From the NCBI GenBank assembly GCA_016803235.1, contig JADCLI010000040.1, forward strand, positions 1 through 54,376: DNA of 54,376 bases, written 5' to 3'. Shown here one piece after another: positions 1 through 8,606 of this stretch. The position numbers and the translations under genes are program-made. Source of the DNA: Pimelobacter simplex. GTDB lineage: Bacteria > Actinomycetota > Actinomycetes > Propionibacteriales > Nocardioidaceae. How positions within the stretch are numbered: the first letter of the stretch is position 1; every line of letters begins with the position of its first letter. The notes below the pieces were generated by a model that worked only from the letters and a program-made list of their open reading frames with translations, had not been told where the DNA came from and did no database searches.

Positions 1-34
1 CTCGCTCGTTCCTCGCTCGCTCCGCTCAGTCCAG
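1..34. repeat. Fragment of dispersed intergenic repeat
   Basis: The window opens in a CTCGCTCGTTCCTCGCTCG run. It contains TCGTTCCTC (6-14), the complement of the GAGGAACGA loop found in the intergenic hairpins at 8058-8066, 24621-24629 and 34598-34606. The copy is cut by the window edge, so its full extent is unknown. No gene is visible in positions 1-132. Confidence 0.5.
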
Positions 35-59
35 GCAACGCGGCGCGCCCGACGGAAAA

Positions 60-98
60 CCAGCGGCAGGTGACTCACGAGGAATCACCTGCCGCTGG
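60..98 (-). terminator. Rho-independent terminator for the VOC-protein gene
   Basis: A perfect 14-bp inverted repeat (60-73 with 85-98) has an 11-nt loop. On the minus strand the stem is followed by TTTT, giving a classical intrinsic terminator about 35 bp after the stop of the minus-strand gene at 133-564. Confidence 0.85.
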
Positions 99-132
99 AT
101 GGGCGGGGCCGGGTGGGGAGACCGACCCGGAG

Positions 133-564
133 TCACTCGGTGGGCGCGCCCGCGATGTTGATCAGCCAGTCGACCCCGTACTTGTCCTTCAGCATCCCGA
201 AGCTGTCGCCCCACGGCGCCTGCTCGAGCGGCTGCATCACGGTCGCGCCGTCGGAGAGGCCCTCCCACCACGCGCGCAGGGTGTCGCCGTCCTCGGCCGG
301 GCCGGAGATGCTGACCTGCTGGGTCTGCGGCTCGCCGGGGACGTGGGAGGGGTGGTCGGCGCCCATGAGCAGGACCGACGGGGACACCGACAGGGCGGAG
401 TGCATCACCCAGTCGACCTCGCTCTCGGCGACGCCCATCGCGGTGCCTCCCATGTCGGCGAAGGTCATCACGCTGAGCTCGCCACCGAGCACGGACTTGT
501 AGAACTCCATCGCCTCGCGGGCCTGACCGCGCCAGTTGATGTAGGGGTTGAGGTTGATCGCCAT
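133..564 (-). CDS. VOC family protein, PhnB-like
   Basis: The 143-residue product fits the PhnB / 3-demethylubiquinone-methyltransferase-like branch of the vicinal oxygen chelate superfamily (glyoxalase/bleomycin-resistance fold). It opens with the typical LNPYIN segment, followed by a REAMEFYKSVLGGEL helix and a WGDSFGMLKDKYGVDWLIN closing strand. Length and spacing match single-domain PhnB-like proteins, which usually act as dimers. The ATG start is preceded by AAGGAGC on the minus strand at good spacing. It is monocistronic and ends at the hairpin at 60-98. The substrate cannot be told from sequence; despite the family name, a methyltransferase activity should not be assumed. Confidence 0.85.
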   Translation of the reverse strand: MAINLNPYINWRGQAREAMEFYKSVLGGELSVMTFADMGGTAMGVAESEVDWVMHSALSVSPSVLLMGADHPSHVPGEPQTQQVSISGPAEDGDTLRAWWEGLSDGATVMQPLEQAPWGDSFGMLKDKYGVDWLINIAGAPTE

Positions 565-653
565 CGGGGTGCTCCTTGTGTCGGTGGGGTCGTCACACGT
601 CGAGACCGGGCAGCCTCGCAGGATTCATCGGCGGCGCGGCACCCGCCTCGGGA

Positions 654-1430
654 TCAGTCGGCCGCGGGCTCGTGGCGCGTGGTGTCCATGCCGGCGATGT
701 CGCGGTCCGGCACACCGTCGTGGTCGTTGTCGTCGGCGGCGTGCCCACCGGTACGACGGTGGCGCCACCACTCCCAGGCGAGCGGGATCGCGGAGAAGGC
801 GAGGATCGCCAGGGTGACGTAGTCGATGTTCTCGCCGAGCGCCGGGATGGCCGCGCCGAGGAAGTAGCCGAGCAGGGTGATCGAGATGACCCAGAGGAAG
901 GCGCCGATCACGCTCCACAGGAAGAAGCGCCGGCGCTCCATCTGGGTGACGCCGGCGACGACGGTGATGTAGGTGCGCACGAACGGCACGAACCGGCCGA
1001 TCACGAGCGCCTTGTTGCCGTGCTTGTCGAAGAAGGCGCTGGTCTGGTCGAAGTACTTGCGCTTGAGGATCCTGCCGTCGCGCTCGTAGAGCGGAGGACC
1101 GATCTTGCGGCCGATCTCGTAGCCCGCCACGTTGCCGGCGAACGCCGCGACGATCAGCAGGGCCATCGCGATGATGAGCTCGACGGGTTCGTTGGAGATG
1201 CCGACCACGGAGTACCCGGTGGTGTTGCTGCCGGCGATGAACAGCCCGAGCGCGAACAGCAGGGTGTCGCCCGGCAGGAACGGGAAGAAGAGCCCGCACT
1301 CGACGAACACGATCGCGAGGGCGATCCAGATGAAGGTGTTGCCGTACTCGTGCTGCAGCCATTCGGGATCGAGCCACTTGATGCCGAGCAGCATGGGTAC
1401 GACGAACGGGGTCGCCACCAGCGAGTTCAC
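654..1430 (-). CDS. DedA family membrane protein
   Basis: This 258-residue multi-spanning protein carries the DedA (SNARE-associated/VTT domain) signature: an ECGLFFPFLPGDTLLF segment near residue 45, a GNVAGYEIGRKIG motif, and the GRFVPFVRTYITVVAG block with its conserved arginines. DedA proteins sit in the cytoplasmic membrane and are linked to lipid-carrier or phospholipid translocation and to membrane homeostasis. The C-terminal tail (about 30 residues) is hydrophilic and rich in Asp and His. The start is GTG at 1430, with a TAGCGT box at 1437-1442 on the minus strand six bases before it, so the transcript is probably leaderless. It is divergent from the TrmH gene. Confidence 0.9.
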   Translation of the reverse strand: MNSLVATPFVVPMLLGIKWLDPEWLQHEYGNTFIWIALAIVFVECGLFFPFLPGDTLLFALGLFIAGSNTTGYSVVGISNEPVELIIAMALLIVAAFAGNVAGYEIGRKIGPPLYERDGRILKRKYFDQTSAFFDKHGNKALVIGRFVPFVRTYITVVAGVTQMERRRFFLWSVIGAFLWVISITLLGYFLGAAIPALGENIDYVTLAILAFSAIPLAWEWWRHRRTGGHAADDNDHDGVPDRDIAGMDTTRHEPAAD

Positions 1431-1436
1431 GACGCC

Positions 1437-1475
1437 ACGCTACCGGCCGTTGCCCAACCCGGTGGTCGTTAGGGT
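1437..1475. promoter_or_regulatory. Divergent leaderless promoters for dedA-like and trmH-like genes
   Basis: Two -10-like boxes face away from each other. TAGCGT on the minus strand (1437-1442) ends 6 nt before GTG 1430. TAGGGT on the plus strand (1470-1475) ends 7 nt before GTG 1483. In both cases the expected transcription start falls on the start codon. Confidence 0.55.
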
Positions 1476-1482
1476 GCGATCC

Positions 1483-2175
1483 GTGGAAGAGCCGAGGGGT
1501 GAGGAGGAGCGCGCGCCGTACGACCCGATGCCGCACGGTCGGCCCGAGGTCGGTGTCGGGCCCTGGCCCGGCCCGTGGCCCCAGGGTCCCGGGAGCGAGG
1601 TGTACGACGAGACGCTGCTGCGCGAGGGCGACCGGCGCAACGTCGTCGACCGCTACCGGTACTGGTCGCTCGAGGCGATCGTCGCCGACCTCGACACGCG
1701 CCGGCACGGCTTCCACGTCGCCATCGAGAACTGGCAGCACGACTTCAACATCGGGACCATCGTCCGCTCCGCCAACGCCTTCCTCGCCGCCGAGGTGCAC
1801 ATCGTCGGCAACCGCCGCTGGAACCGCCGCGGCGCGATGGTCACCGACCGCTACCAGCACGTGCGCCACCACCCGAGCGTCGCCGAGCTGCACGCCTACC
1901 TCGCCGAGCACGACGTGCCGCTGCTCGGCATCGACAACCTCCCCGGCTCCGCCCACCTGGAGACGATGCAGATCCCCGCGCGCGTGTGCTTCCTGTTCGG
2001 GCAGGAGGGCCCGGGCCTCTCGGACGACGCCCGCGAGGCCTGCGACGGCACCTTCTCGATCGCCCAGTTCGGCTCGACCCGGTCGATCAACGCGTCCGCG
2101 GCGGCGGCGATCGCGATGCACGCCTGGGTGCGCCAGCACGCCGACCTCACCAGCGACGAGGCCTGGCGGGGCTAG
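1483..2175 (+). CDS. TrmH/SpoU family RNA 2'-O-methyltransferase
   Basis: This SPOUT-class methyltransferase is about 230 residues long. The three family motifs are visible: FNIGTIVRSANAF (motif 1, RNA/SAM contact with the catalytic-type Arg and Asn), CFLFGQEGPGLS (motif 2) and RSINASAAAAIAMHAW (motif 3, in the trefoil knot). It should methylate a ribose 2'-OH in tRNA or rRNA; the target cannot be assigned. There is a proline-rich N-terminal stretch before the domain. The reading frame is open further upstream, but that overlaps the divergent dedA-like gene. GTG 1483 is preferred because TAGGGT lies 7 nt upstream; GTG 1474 and 1462 are alternatives. Confidence 0.85.
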   Translation: MEEPRGEEERAPYDPMPHGRPEVGVGPWPGPWPQGPGSEVYDETLLREGDRRNVVDRYRYWSLEAIVADLDTRRHGFHVAIENWQHDFNIGTIVRSANAFLAAEVHIVGNRRWNRRGAMVTDRYQHVRHHPSVAELHAYLAEHDVPLLGIDNLPGSAHLETMQIPARVCFLFGQEGPGLSDDAREACDGTFSIAQFGSTRSINASAAAAIAMHAWVRQHADLTSDEAWRG

Positions 2176-2228
2176 CGGTACGGCCGGGGTCGGGCGGGAT
2201 CAGGCGGGGTCGGACGGGTCAGGCGGGG

Positions 2229-2726
2229 TCAGGCGGGCTCGGTCTCCTCCAGCCGTCCCCGCAGGGCCTGCAGCCCGCGCGAGGTGTGGCTCTTGACCGT
2301 CCCCTCGGAGATGCCGAGCTCGGCGGCGACCTCGGCGACCGGCAGGCCCAGCCAGTGCCGCAGCAGCACCGCCGCCCGCTGCTGGGCGGGCAGCGCCTGC
2401 AGCGCGGCGAGGAGGGAGTCCCGCTCCTCGAGGCCGAGACCGGGGGAGGTGGGCAGGTCGGGCAGCGTGTCGGTCGGCACCTCCCGGCGGACGGCGCGCC
2501 GTGACTCGTCGATCGCCGCGTTGAGCAGGATCCGGCGGACGTAGGCGTCCTCGGTGCCGTGGCGGGAGACCCGCGGCCAGGCGACGTACAGCCGCACCAG
2601 CGCGGTCTGCACCAGGTCGTCGGCGCGGTGCCAGTCGCCGCACATGCCGTACGCGATCCGGCGCAGCTGGTCGCGGCGGGCGGTGGCGAACTCGACGTAC
2701 GCCGCCTCGCGCTCGGTCCGCCTCAC
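2229..2726 (-). CDS. SigE-family ECF RNA polymerase sigma factor
   Basis: The 165-residue product has sigma-70 region 2 (YVEFATARRDQLRRIAYGM, then the DDLVQTALVRLYVAW core) and region 4 (LPAQQRAAVLLRHWLG followed by the helix-turn-helix VAEVAAELGISEGTVKSH). This matches the actinobacterial SigE-family ECF group. The start is GTG at 2726, overlapping the TGA stop of the upstream membrane-protein gene (GTGA), so the two are translationally coupled. Here the membrane partner is encoded first and the sigma factor second, the reverse of the common order. The target promoters are unknown. Confidence 0.92.
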   Translation of the reverse strand: MRRTEREAAYVEFATARRDQLRRIAYGMCGDWHRADDLVQTALVRLYVAWPRVSRHGTEDAYVRRILLNAAIDESRRAVRREVPTDTLPDLPTSPGLGLEERDSLLAALQALPAQQRAAVLLRHWLGLPVAEVAAELGISEGTVKSHTSRGLQALRGRLEETEPA

Positions 2727-3544
2727 CGGCCCGCCTCGAGGTGGTCGACGAAGCCGGCGAGCGTGCCCGGCGCCTCCGGGGTGGGGTAGTCGAGGGCCAC
2801 CCGTAGCAGCGTCGACCCGTCGTCCTGGCGATGCGCGACGCCCCAGACGGTGTCGCCGTCGACCCGCAGGCGGACGGCCACTCCACCCTCGAGAGCGGAC
2901 AGCGGCTCGGACGCGCCGACGACCCGTACGCCGTCCCGGGCACGCAGCTCACCCTCATCCTCGAGCGTGACGAGCCGCGTGGTCGAGCTCGTGGTGAGGA
3001 CCTCGACCTCGTAGTCGACCCAGGCGGACAGGTCGGGGAAGGAACGGCCGGGCTCGGTCTCGGACCGTGCACCGCCGGAGGACTCGTCGAGCTGCCAGAG
3101 GATGACCCATCGGACCAGGTCGCCCCTCCGTGCGACCACGGCGGCGGAGTCGACCACCAGCGCGGGCTCGTTCCACAGCGAGGACCCGGTGAGCGGGTCG
3201 TCGATCCGCTCGGTGATCGACCAGCCCTCCTTGACCACCAGCGCACCGTCGCCCTCGTAGCGGACGGGGACCAGGTCGTTGAGGTCGGTCACCGAGCGGT
3301 ACCCGTGGTGGCCGGTGCCGGCGACCGGAGCGCCGTCCTCGCGGCCGTGCCCGACACCGCCGGTGGTCGCGGCCCACCCCGTGGCGAGCGCCAGGGCGCT
3401 CGCCAGGACCAGTCCGCCGGTCGCGACCCGCCGCCGCCGTACGGCCCGTCGACCGGCCGCCACGGTGATCGCGATCGCGAAGGCGGGGGGTGGTGCCGGT
3501 CGCTCGTCGAGCTCGGCACGGAGCCGGTCGGTGATGTCCTGCAT
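2723..3544 (-). CDS. Single-pass membrane protein, putative partner of the sigma factor
   Basis: This is a 273-residue protein with a short N-terminal cytoplasmic part (MQDITDRLRAELDERP), a basic RRAVRRRR stretch, one hydrophobic span at about residues 42-60, and an extracytoplasmic domain rich in Asp, Glu and beta-strand-like segments. I recognise no domain. There is no zinc-binding anti-sigma motif (HxxxCxxC), so a role as anti-sigma factor is inferred only from its coupling to the sigma gene by a 4-bp overlap. The ATG at 3544 is chosen because GGAGG lies 4 nt upstream on the minus strand; the frame stays open to 3613. Confidence 0.75.
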   Translation of the reverse strand: MQDITDRLRAELDERPAPPPAFAIAITVAAGRRAVRRRRVATGGLVLASALALATGWAATTGGVGHGREDGAPVAGTGHHGYRSVTDLNDLVPVRYEGDGALVVKEGWSITERIDDPLTGSSLWNEPALVVDSAAVVARRGDLVRWVILWQLDESSGGARSETEPGRSFPDLSAWVDYEVEVLTTSSTTRLVTLEDEGELRARDGVRVVGASEPLSALEGGVAVRLRVDGDTVWGVAHRQDDGSTLLRVALDYPTPEAPGTLAGFVDHLEAGR

Positions 3545-3598
3545 CGGTCCTCCGAGGGAAGTTGGGTCACTCAACCACGGATACGCATGACGACACCG

Positions 3599-3631
3599 AT
3601 CGGTTGTCACCATCGGTCGTCACGGTAGGTT
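3599..3631 (+). promoter_or_regulatory. Promoter of fba with overlapping direct repeats
   Basis: A -35-like TTGTCA (3604-3609) and a -10-like TAGGTT (3626-3631) are 16 bp apart, about 35 bp before the fba start. Two direct repeats ATCGGTYGTCAC (3599-3610 and 3612-3623) fill the -35/spacer region with a 13-bp period, which could be a regulator site. Confidence 0.5.
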
Positions 3632-3671
3632 GAGGCGGACGTAACCGGACCCCGTGCAGGAGCCAGCCAGC

Positions 3672-4703
<1,032 letters not shown>

Positions 4704-4711
4704 GGCGCGCG

Positions 4712-6037
4712 GTGGTCGAGGAGGTCGTGCAGCGACCGTCACGAGACCCCGACCTGCCCACCGCGGCGGACGTCGACCGGGCCGCGGGCCTGCTGGGGTC
4801 GGTGATCCCGCCGACCCCGCTGCAGCGGGCCGACCGGCTCTCGGAGCTGACCGGGTACGACGTCTGGCTCAAGCGCGAGGACCTCACCCCGGTCCGCTCC
4901 TACAAGGCCCGCGGCGCCTACACGGTGCTCGCCGGCCTCACCGATGAGGAGCGGTCCCGCGGCGTCACCTGCGCCAGCGCCGGCAACCACGCCCAGGGCG
5001 TCGCCTTCGCCTGCGCCCGGGCAGGCGTGCACGCCACGATCTTCCTGCCCCGCACCACCCCGCGGCAGAAGCGCGACCGGGTCGCCGCCCTGGGCGGTGA
5101 CCAGGTCGAGGTCGTCATCGCCGGCGACCAGTACGACGACGCGGCCGTCGCCGCCGCCGACTTCGCCGCGGCCTCCGGCGCGACCTCCGTGCCCGCCTTC
5201 GACCACCCCGGGATCGTCGCCGGCCAGGGCACCGTCGCCGCCGAGATCCTGGCCCAGGCCGCCGAGCACGGCTGGCAGCCGGACGCCCTGGTGCTCCCGG
5301 TCGGCGGCGCGGGACTGATCGCCGGCTCGCTCATCGTCCTCGGCGAGCGGCTGCCCGGCGTACGCGTGCTCGCTGCCGAGCCGGCGGGTGCCGCCTCGCT
5401 CGCCGCCGCCCTGGCCGCGGGTCGCCCGGTGGAGCTCGACTCCGTCGACCCGTTCGTCGACGGCGCCGCCGTACGCCGGGTCGGCGACCTCACCTACCGT
5501 GCCGTCGCCGACGCCCGCGCCCACGTCGAGCTGTCCGTCGCGGCGGTGCCGGAGGGGCTGATCTGCGTCGAGATGCTCGACCTCTACCAGGTCGACGGCA
5601 TCATCGCCGAGCCCGCTGGCGCCTTGGCCCCGGCCGCCCTGCGCCTGCCCGTCGGCGCCGGTGGCCTGGACGGGCTCGCACCCGGCAGCCGGGTGGTCGT
5701 GGTCGTCTCCGGAGGCAACAACGACGTCTCCCGCTACGCCGACATCGTCGAGCGGGCGCTCGTCCACGAGGGGCTGAAGCACTACTTCCTCGTCGAGTTC
5801 CCGCAGGAGCCGGGGGCGCTACGCCGCTTCCTCGACGACGTCCTCGGGCCCGACGACGACATCACGCTCTTCGAGTACACCAAGCGCAACAACCGCGAGA
5901 CCGGGCCCGCGCTGGTCGGCATCGAGATGCAGTCGCCCGACGACCTCGCCGGCCTGCTGGCCCGGATGGAGGAGTCGCGGCTGCGGGTGCAGAAGGTTCC
6001 GCCGGACAGTCCGCTGTTCGGGTTCGTGCTGTCCTGA
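4712..6037 (+). CDS. ilvA: Threonine ammonia-lyase (threonine deaminase), biosynthetic
   Basis: The product (about 441 residues) is a PLP-dependent fold-type II enzyme converting L-threonine to 2-oxobutanoate and ammonia, the first step of isoleucine synthesis. The PLP lysine is Lys65 in VRSYKARGAY; ASAGNHAQGVAF binds substrate/PLP and LPVGGAGLIAG binds the phosphate. The C-terminal ~90 residues (LKHYFLVEFPQEPGALRRFL onward) form one ACT-like regulatory domain, as in the shorter Corynebacterium-type enzyme, so isoleucine feedback is likely. The start is taken as GTG 4712, with GAGG 6 nt upstream; GTG 4727 is an alternative. It lies 8 nt after fba and may be co-transcribed. The frame is open far upstream over fba, but that is antisense-like composition and not real coding. 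Confidence 0.93.
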   Translation: MVEEVVQRPSRDPDLPTAADVDRAAGLLGSVIPPTPLQRADRLSELTGYDVWLKREDLTPVRSYKARGAYTVLAGLTDEERSRGVTCASAGNHAQGVAFACARAGVHATIFLPRTTPRQKRDRVAALGGDQVEVVIAGDQYDDAAVAAADFAAASGATSVPAFDHPGIVAGQGTVAAEILAQAAEHGWQPDALVLPVGGAGLIAGSLIVLGERLPGVRVLAAEPAGAASLAAALAAGRPVELDSVDPFVDGAAVRRVGDLTYRAVADARAHVELSVAAVPEGLICVEMLDLYQVDGIIAEPAGALAPAALRLPVGAGGLDGLAPGSRVVVVVSGGNNDVSRYADIVERALVHEGLKHYFLVEFPQEPGALRRFLDDVLGPDDDITLFEYTKRNNRETGPALVGIEMQSPDDLAGLLARMEESRLRVQKVPPDSPLFGFVLS

Positions 6038-6081
6038 GGCGAGCCTGGACGACGGAACTGGCGGCCGTCGGAAGCCGGAGC

Positions 6082-7572
6082 TCAGCCCCCGAACCCCTCG
6101 TGGCGCGGCCTCTCGTAGAACATCACCGCCACCAGGCCCACGGCGTACATGAGCGCGGGCAGCCACATCGACTGCTGCATCGCCCTGCTGAACAGCTCGG
6201 CGACGTGGGGGTCGGGGATCCGGGCGGCGCCGGCCTCGCCGTGGGCGGCCGCTCCGGGCAGGTAGTGGGCCAGGCGGCTGTCCATGAGGACGGCGATCGC
6301 GGCCGCGCCGAGCACCGAGCCGACCTGGCGGGTGGCGTTGTAGACGCCGGCGCCCGCACCGGCGAGCTGGACCGGCAGGTTGCGGTTGGCGGTGGCGGCG
6401 GTCGGGGCCCAGATGAAGGCGTTGCCGATGCCGATGACGCCCATCGGCACCGCGATCTCCCAGACCGCGATGCCCGGCGCGAGGCGCCACATGAGCAGGA
6501 GGAACCCGACGAGGCTGATGGCGAAGCCGAAGCCGAGGACCTGCCGGGGGTGCAGCCGGTCGGTGAGCCGTCCGACGGGCTGGGCCAGGAAGATCGACAT
6601 CACGGCCATCGGCAGCATCAGCAGGGCCGCCTCGGTGGGGGAGTTGCCGCGGACGGCCTGGGCGTAGAGCATCAGCGGGAACCCGAAGGACGCGCCGATC
6701 GATCCCATGCACATGATCGCGACGTTGGAGACGGAGAAGTTGCGGTCCTGGAACAGGCTGAGCGGCACCAGCGGCTCGGCCCGGTTGAACCGCTGCCACA
6801 GGACGAACGCGACGAACAGGGCGGCGCCGCCCGCGATCATCGCGATGATCCAGCCCGCCCAGTCCATCTGGTGGCCTTCCTGGATGCCGAAGCAGAGCAG
6901 GAACATCGCCGCCCCGGAGAGCGCCACCCCGAGCCAGTCGAACCTGTGGGCGTGGGTCGGCAGCGCCGGGACCAGGCGCCAGGCCATCACGAACGCGACC
7001 ACGCCGACCGGGATGTTGACGAAGAAGATCCACTCCCAGCCCAGGCCGTCGGTGAGGACGCCACCGAGGATCGGGCCGACCACCATCGCGGCGCCGGCGG
7101 TCGCGCCCCACACGGACATCGCGCTGCCCCGCCTGGCGGGCGGGAAGATCCGGGTGATGATCGCCATCGTCTGCGGCGTCATCATCGACGCGCCGAGTCC
7201 CTGCACCACCCGGGCCAGGATGAGGGCGCCGACGGTCGTGGTCAGGCCGCACCACAGTGAGGCCAGCGTGAAGACGGTGAGTCCCGCGAGGTAGAGGTGC
7301 TTCGACCCGAAGCGGTCGCCCAGCCGGCCCGTGATCAGCACCGGCACGGCGTACGCCAGCATGTAGGCGCTGGTCACCCAGACGACGTCGTTCACCGACG
7401 CGTCGAGGTCCTCGATGATCGTCGGGGTCGCGACCGTCACGATGGTCAGGTCGACCAGGATCATGAAGAACCCGATGACCAGGGCCCACAGCGCCGGCCA
7501 CGGGTTGCTCTCGGCCGCCGCGGGGGAGCCCGCCGCGGGGGAGGCGGATGCATGCTGGGTCACGAACACCAC
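6082..7572 (-). CDS. MFS drug-efflux transporter, DHA2 (EmrB/QacA) type
   Basis: This 496-residue membrane protein shows the pattern of a 14-helix drug:H+ antiporter. It opens with WALVIGFFMILVDLTIVTVA, has the motif A loop GRLGDRFGSKHLYLAG between helices 2 and 3, and the VQGLGASMMTPQTMAII motif C region. Length matches the DHA2 family. It probably exports hydrophobic or cationic compounds by proton exchange; the substrate is unknown. Starts are ambiguous, with GTG codons at 7572, 7569 and 7563. It diverges from the DUF3151 gene across about 50 bp and converges with ilvA. No dedicated regulator gene is adjacent. Confidence 0.92.
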   Translation of the reverse strand: MVFVTQHASASPAAGSPAAAESNPWPALWALVIGFFMILVDLTIVTVATPTIIEDLDASVNDVVWVTSAYMLAYAVPVLITGRLGDRFGSKHLYLAGLTVFTLASLWCGLTTTVGALILARVVQGLGASMMTPQTMAIITRIFPPARRGSAMSVWGATAGAAMVVGPILGGVLTDGLGWEWIFFVNIPVGVVAFVMAWRLVPALPTHAHRFDWLGVALSGAAMFLLCFGIQEGHQMDWAGWIIAMIAGGAALFVAFVLWQRFNRAEPLVPLSLFQDRNFSVSNVAIMCMGSIGASFGFPLMLYAQAVRGNSPTEAALLMLPMAVMSIFLAQPVGRLTDRLHPRQVLGFGFAISLVGFLLLMWRLAPGIAVWEIAVPMGVIGIGNAFIWAPTAATANRNLPVQLAGAGAGVYNATRQVGSVLGAAAIAVLMDSRLAHYLPGAAAHGEAGAARIPDPHVAELFSRAMQQSMWLPALMYAVGLVAVMFYERPRHEGFGG

Positions 7573-7621
7573 TCAACACCCGGACGCCGACACTGCTTCC
7601 CGCTCCGGCGACAATGTCTCC

Positions 7622-8041
7622 ATGAGCATCACGCCCGGCGCCGACCTGATGGCCGGCCCCCCGCCCACGCACCTGCCCGTCGACCCCGCCGAGGCCCTCC
7701 TCGCCGAGGGCCAGGCCCCCGCCGCCGTCGTACGCCGCCTCCCGGCCTCGCCCCTGGCCTGGGCGACCCTGGCCGAGCAGGCTCGCGACGAGGGCGCCGA
7801 CGACGTGACGGTCTACGCGTACTCCCGCGTCGGCTACCACCGCTCGCTCGACCTGCTGCGCCGCAACGGCTGGAAGGGCAACGGCCCGGTCCCGTGGGAG
7901 CACGAGCCCAACCGCGGCTTCCTGCGCGCCCTCGCGCTGCTCGCCCTCGCCGCACGGGCGATCGGGGAGACCGAGGAGTGGGAGCGCTGCTCGACCTTCC
8001 TGCGCGACTCCAGCCCGACGGCGTACGACGAGCTGCTGTGA
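7622..8041 (+). CDS. DUF3151 family protein
   Basis: The 139-residue product is a conserved actinobacterial protein of unknown function. Features include the central YAYSRVGYHRSLDLLRRNGWKGNGPVPW block and the RGFLRALALLALAARAIGE helix, with a YDELL C-terminus. There is no signal peptide or membrane span, so it is probably cytoplasmic. Genes of this family commonly sit between fba and purA in actinobacteria, as here, but no activity is established. The ATG at 7622 has no clear ribosome-binding site; GACAAT (7610-7615) ends 6 nt before it, which suits a leaderless message. Confidence 0.85.
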   Translation: MSITPGADLMAGPPPTHLPVDPAEALLAEGQAPAAVVRRLPASPLAWATLAEQARDEGADDVTVYAYSRVGYHRSLDLLRRNGWKGNGPVPWEHEPNRGFLRALALLALAARAIGETEEWERCSTFLRDSSPTAYDELL

Positions 8042-8045
8042 CCGC

Positions 8046-8078
8046 CCGCGACCCTGCGAGGAACGAGCAGGGTCGCGG
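8046..8078 (+). terminator. Hairpin after DUF3151 gene with GAGGAACGA loop
   Basis: A perfect 12-bp stem (8046-8057 with 8067-8078) closes a 9-nt GAGGAACGA loop five bases after the stop codon. No T tract follows, so it is a GC-rich actinobacterial-type terminator or 3'-end stabiliser. The same loop with different stems recurs elsewhere in the window. Confidence 0.6.
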
Positions 8079-8084
8079 ATCAGG

Positions 8085-8279
8085 CGGTCAGGTCGAGTAG
8101 GCGCGCGTGCGCGAGCTTGCGAGCGCACGTGACCGCCGTATCGAGACCTTGGTGAGGCGTCTCGATACGGCCTCGCCCAGGGGCTCGGCCTACTCGACGA
8201 GCTCAGGGCTCGTCAGTGACGCACGAGCCCAGGGGCTCGGCCTACTCGACGAGCTCAGGGCGCGTCAGTGACGCACGAG
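8085..8279. repeat. Intergenic palindromic repeat cluster
   Basis: The gap 8042-8346 holds no gene. After the hairpin at 8046-8078 it contains TCGAGTAGG (8093-8101), a hairpin with 7-bp arms (8106-8112/8123-8129), and one with perfect 12-bp arms (CCGTATCGAGAC 8136-8147 with its complement 8159-8170). A tandem duplication follows. TCGAGTAG and TATCGAGAC also flank or occur in the repeats near 12.7 and 34.6 kb, so this is one dispersed family. Confidence 0.7.
8176..8279. repeat. Two tandem 52-bp units
   Basis: Positions 8176-8227 and 8228-8279 are direct repeats of 52 bp differing at one base (GGCTCG against GGCGCG). Each contains CTACTCGACGAGCTCAGGG, so a piece of the intergenic repeat has itself been duplicated, apparently recently. 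Confidence 0.85.
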
Positions 8280-8346
8280 CCGGCGTACCGGTACCACGAC
8301 CAGGGTGTGGACCGCCGCGCCGAGTGAGCGCAGCCAGAGCTGCACG

Positions 8347-8520
8347 TCAGCCCCGCACCGCGAAGTACGCCGCCACGAGCAGCAGGATGACGCCGAGCGC
8401 CGCCGCGATCGGCAGGTCCGTGGGCCGCGAGCCGCGGTGCGCGCGGGTCGCGGCCGGCCTTTCGGCCGCCGGCAGCGGCTCGGTCGCGCGGTGCTTCTGG
8501 GTCACTGAGGTGGTCCGCAT
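8347..8520 (-). CDS. 57-residue single-pass membrane peptide
   Basis: A short open frame of 57 codons starts at ATG 8520 with AGGAG five bases upstream on the minus strand. The N-terminal half is hydrophilic and contains Pro, Ala, Arg and Thr. The C-terminal half (PIAAALGVILLLVAAYFAVRG) is one hydrophobic helix ending in an Arg-Gly tail. The good ribosome-binding site and the clean membrane segment support a real gene. I recognise no family. It lies upstream of the repeat cluster and downstream of lysS in the same direction, 86 bp after the lysS stop. Confidence 0.65.
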   Translation of the reverse strand: MRTTSVTQKHRATEPLPAAERPAATRAHRGSRPTDLPIAAALGVILLLVAAYFAVRG

Positions 8521-8606
8521 GAGATCTCCTTGTCCGAGACGTTCACCAGTCCGGACGGGATCCGGCGGCGTTCATCACGCGGTTTCGGAGAAAAACGAGG
8601 ACGAGC

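Noticed and set aside
1132..1482. Upstream extension of the TrmH gene
   Set aside because: The frame is open but lies antisense over the dedA-like gene, gives no TrmH-like sequence, and a -10 box just before GTG 1483 marks the start.
625..2139. 504-codon minus-strand open frame
   Set aside because: It overlaps the dedA-like and trmH-like genes and is rich in Arg, Ala, Gly and Pro with no domain; it is the usual shadow frame of high-GC coding sequence.
8176..8279. Possible minimal CRISPR array
   Set aside because: The two 52-bp units are directly tandem without spacers and there are no cas genes.
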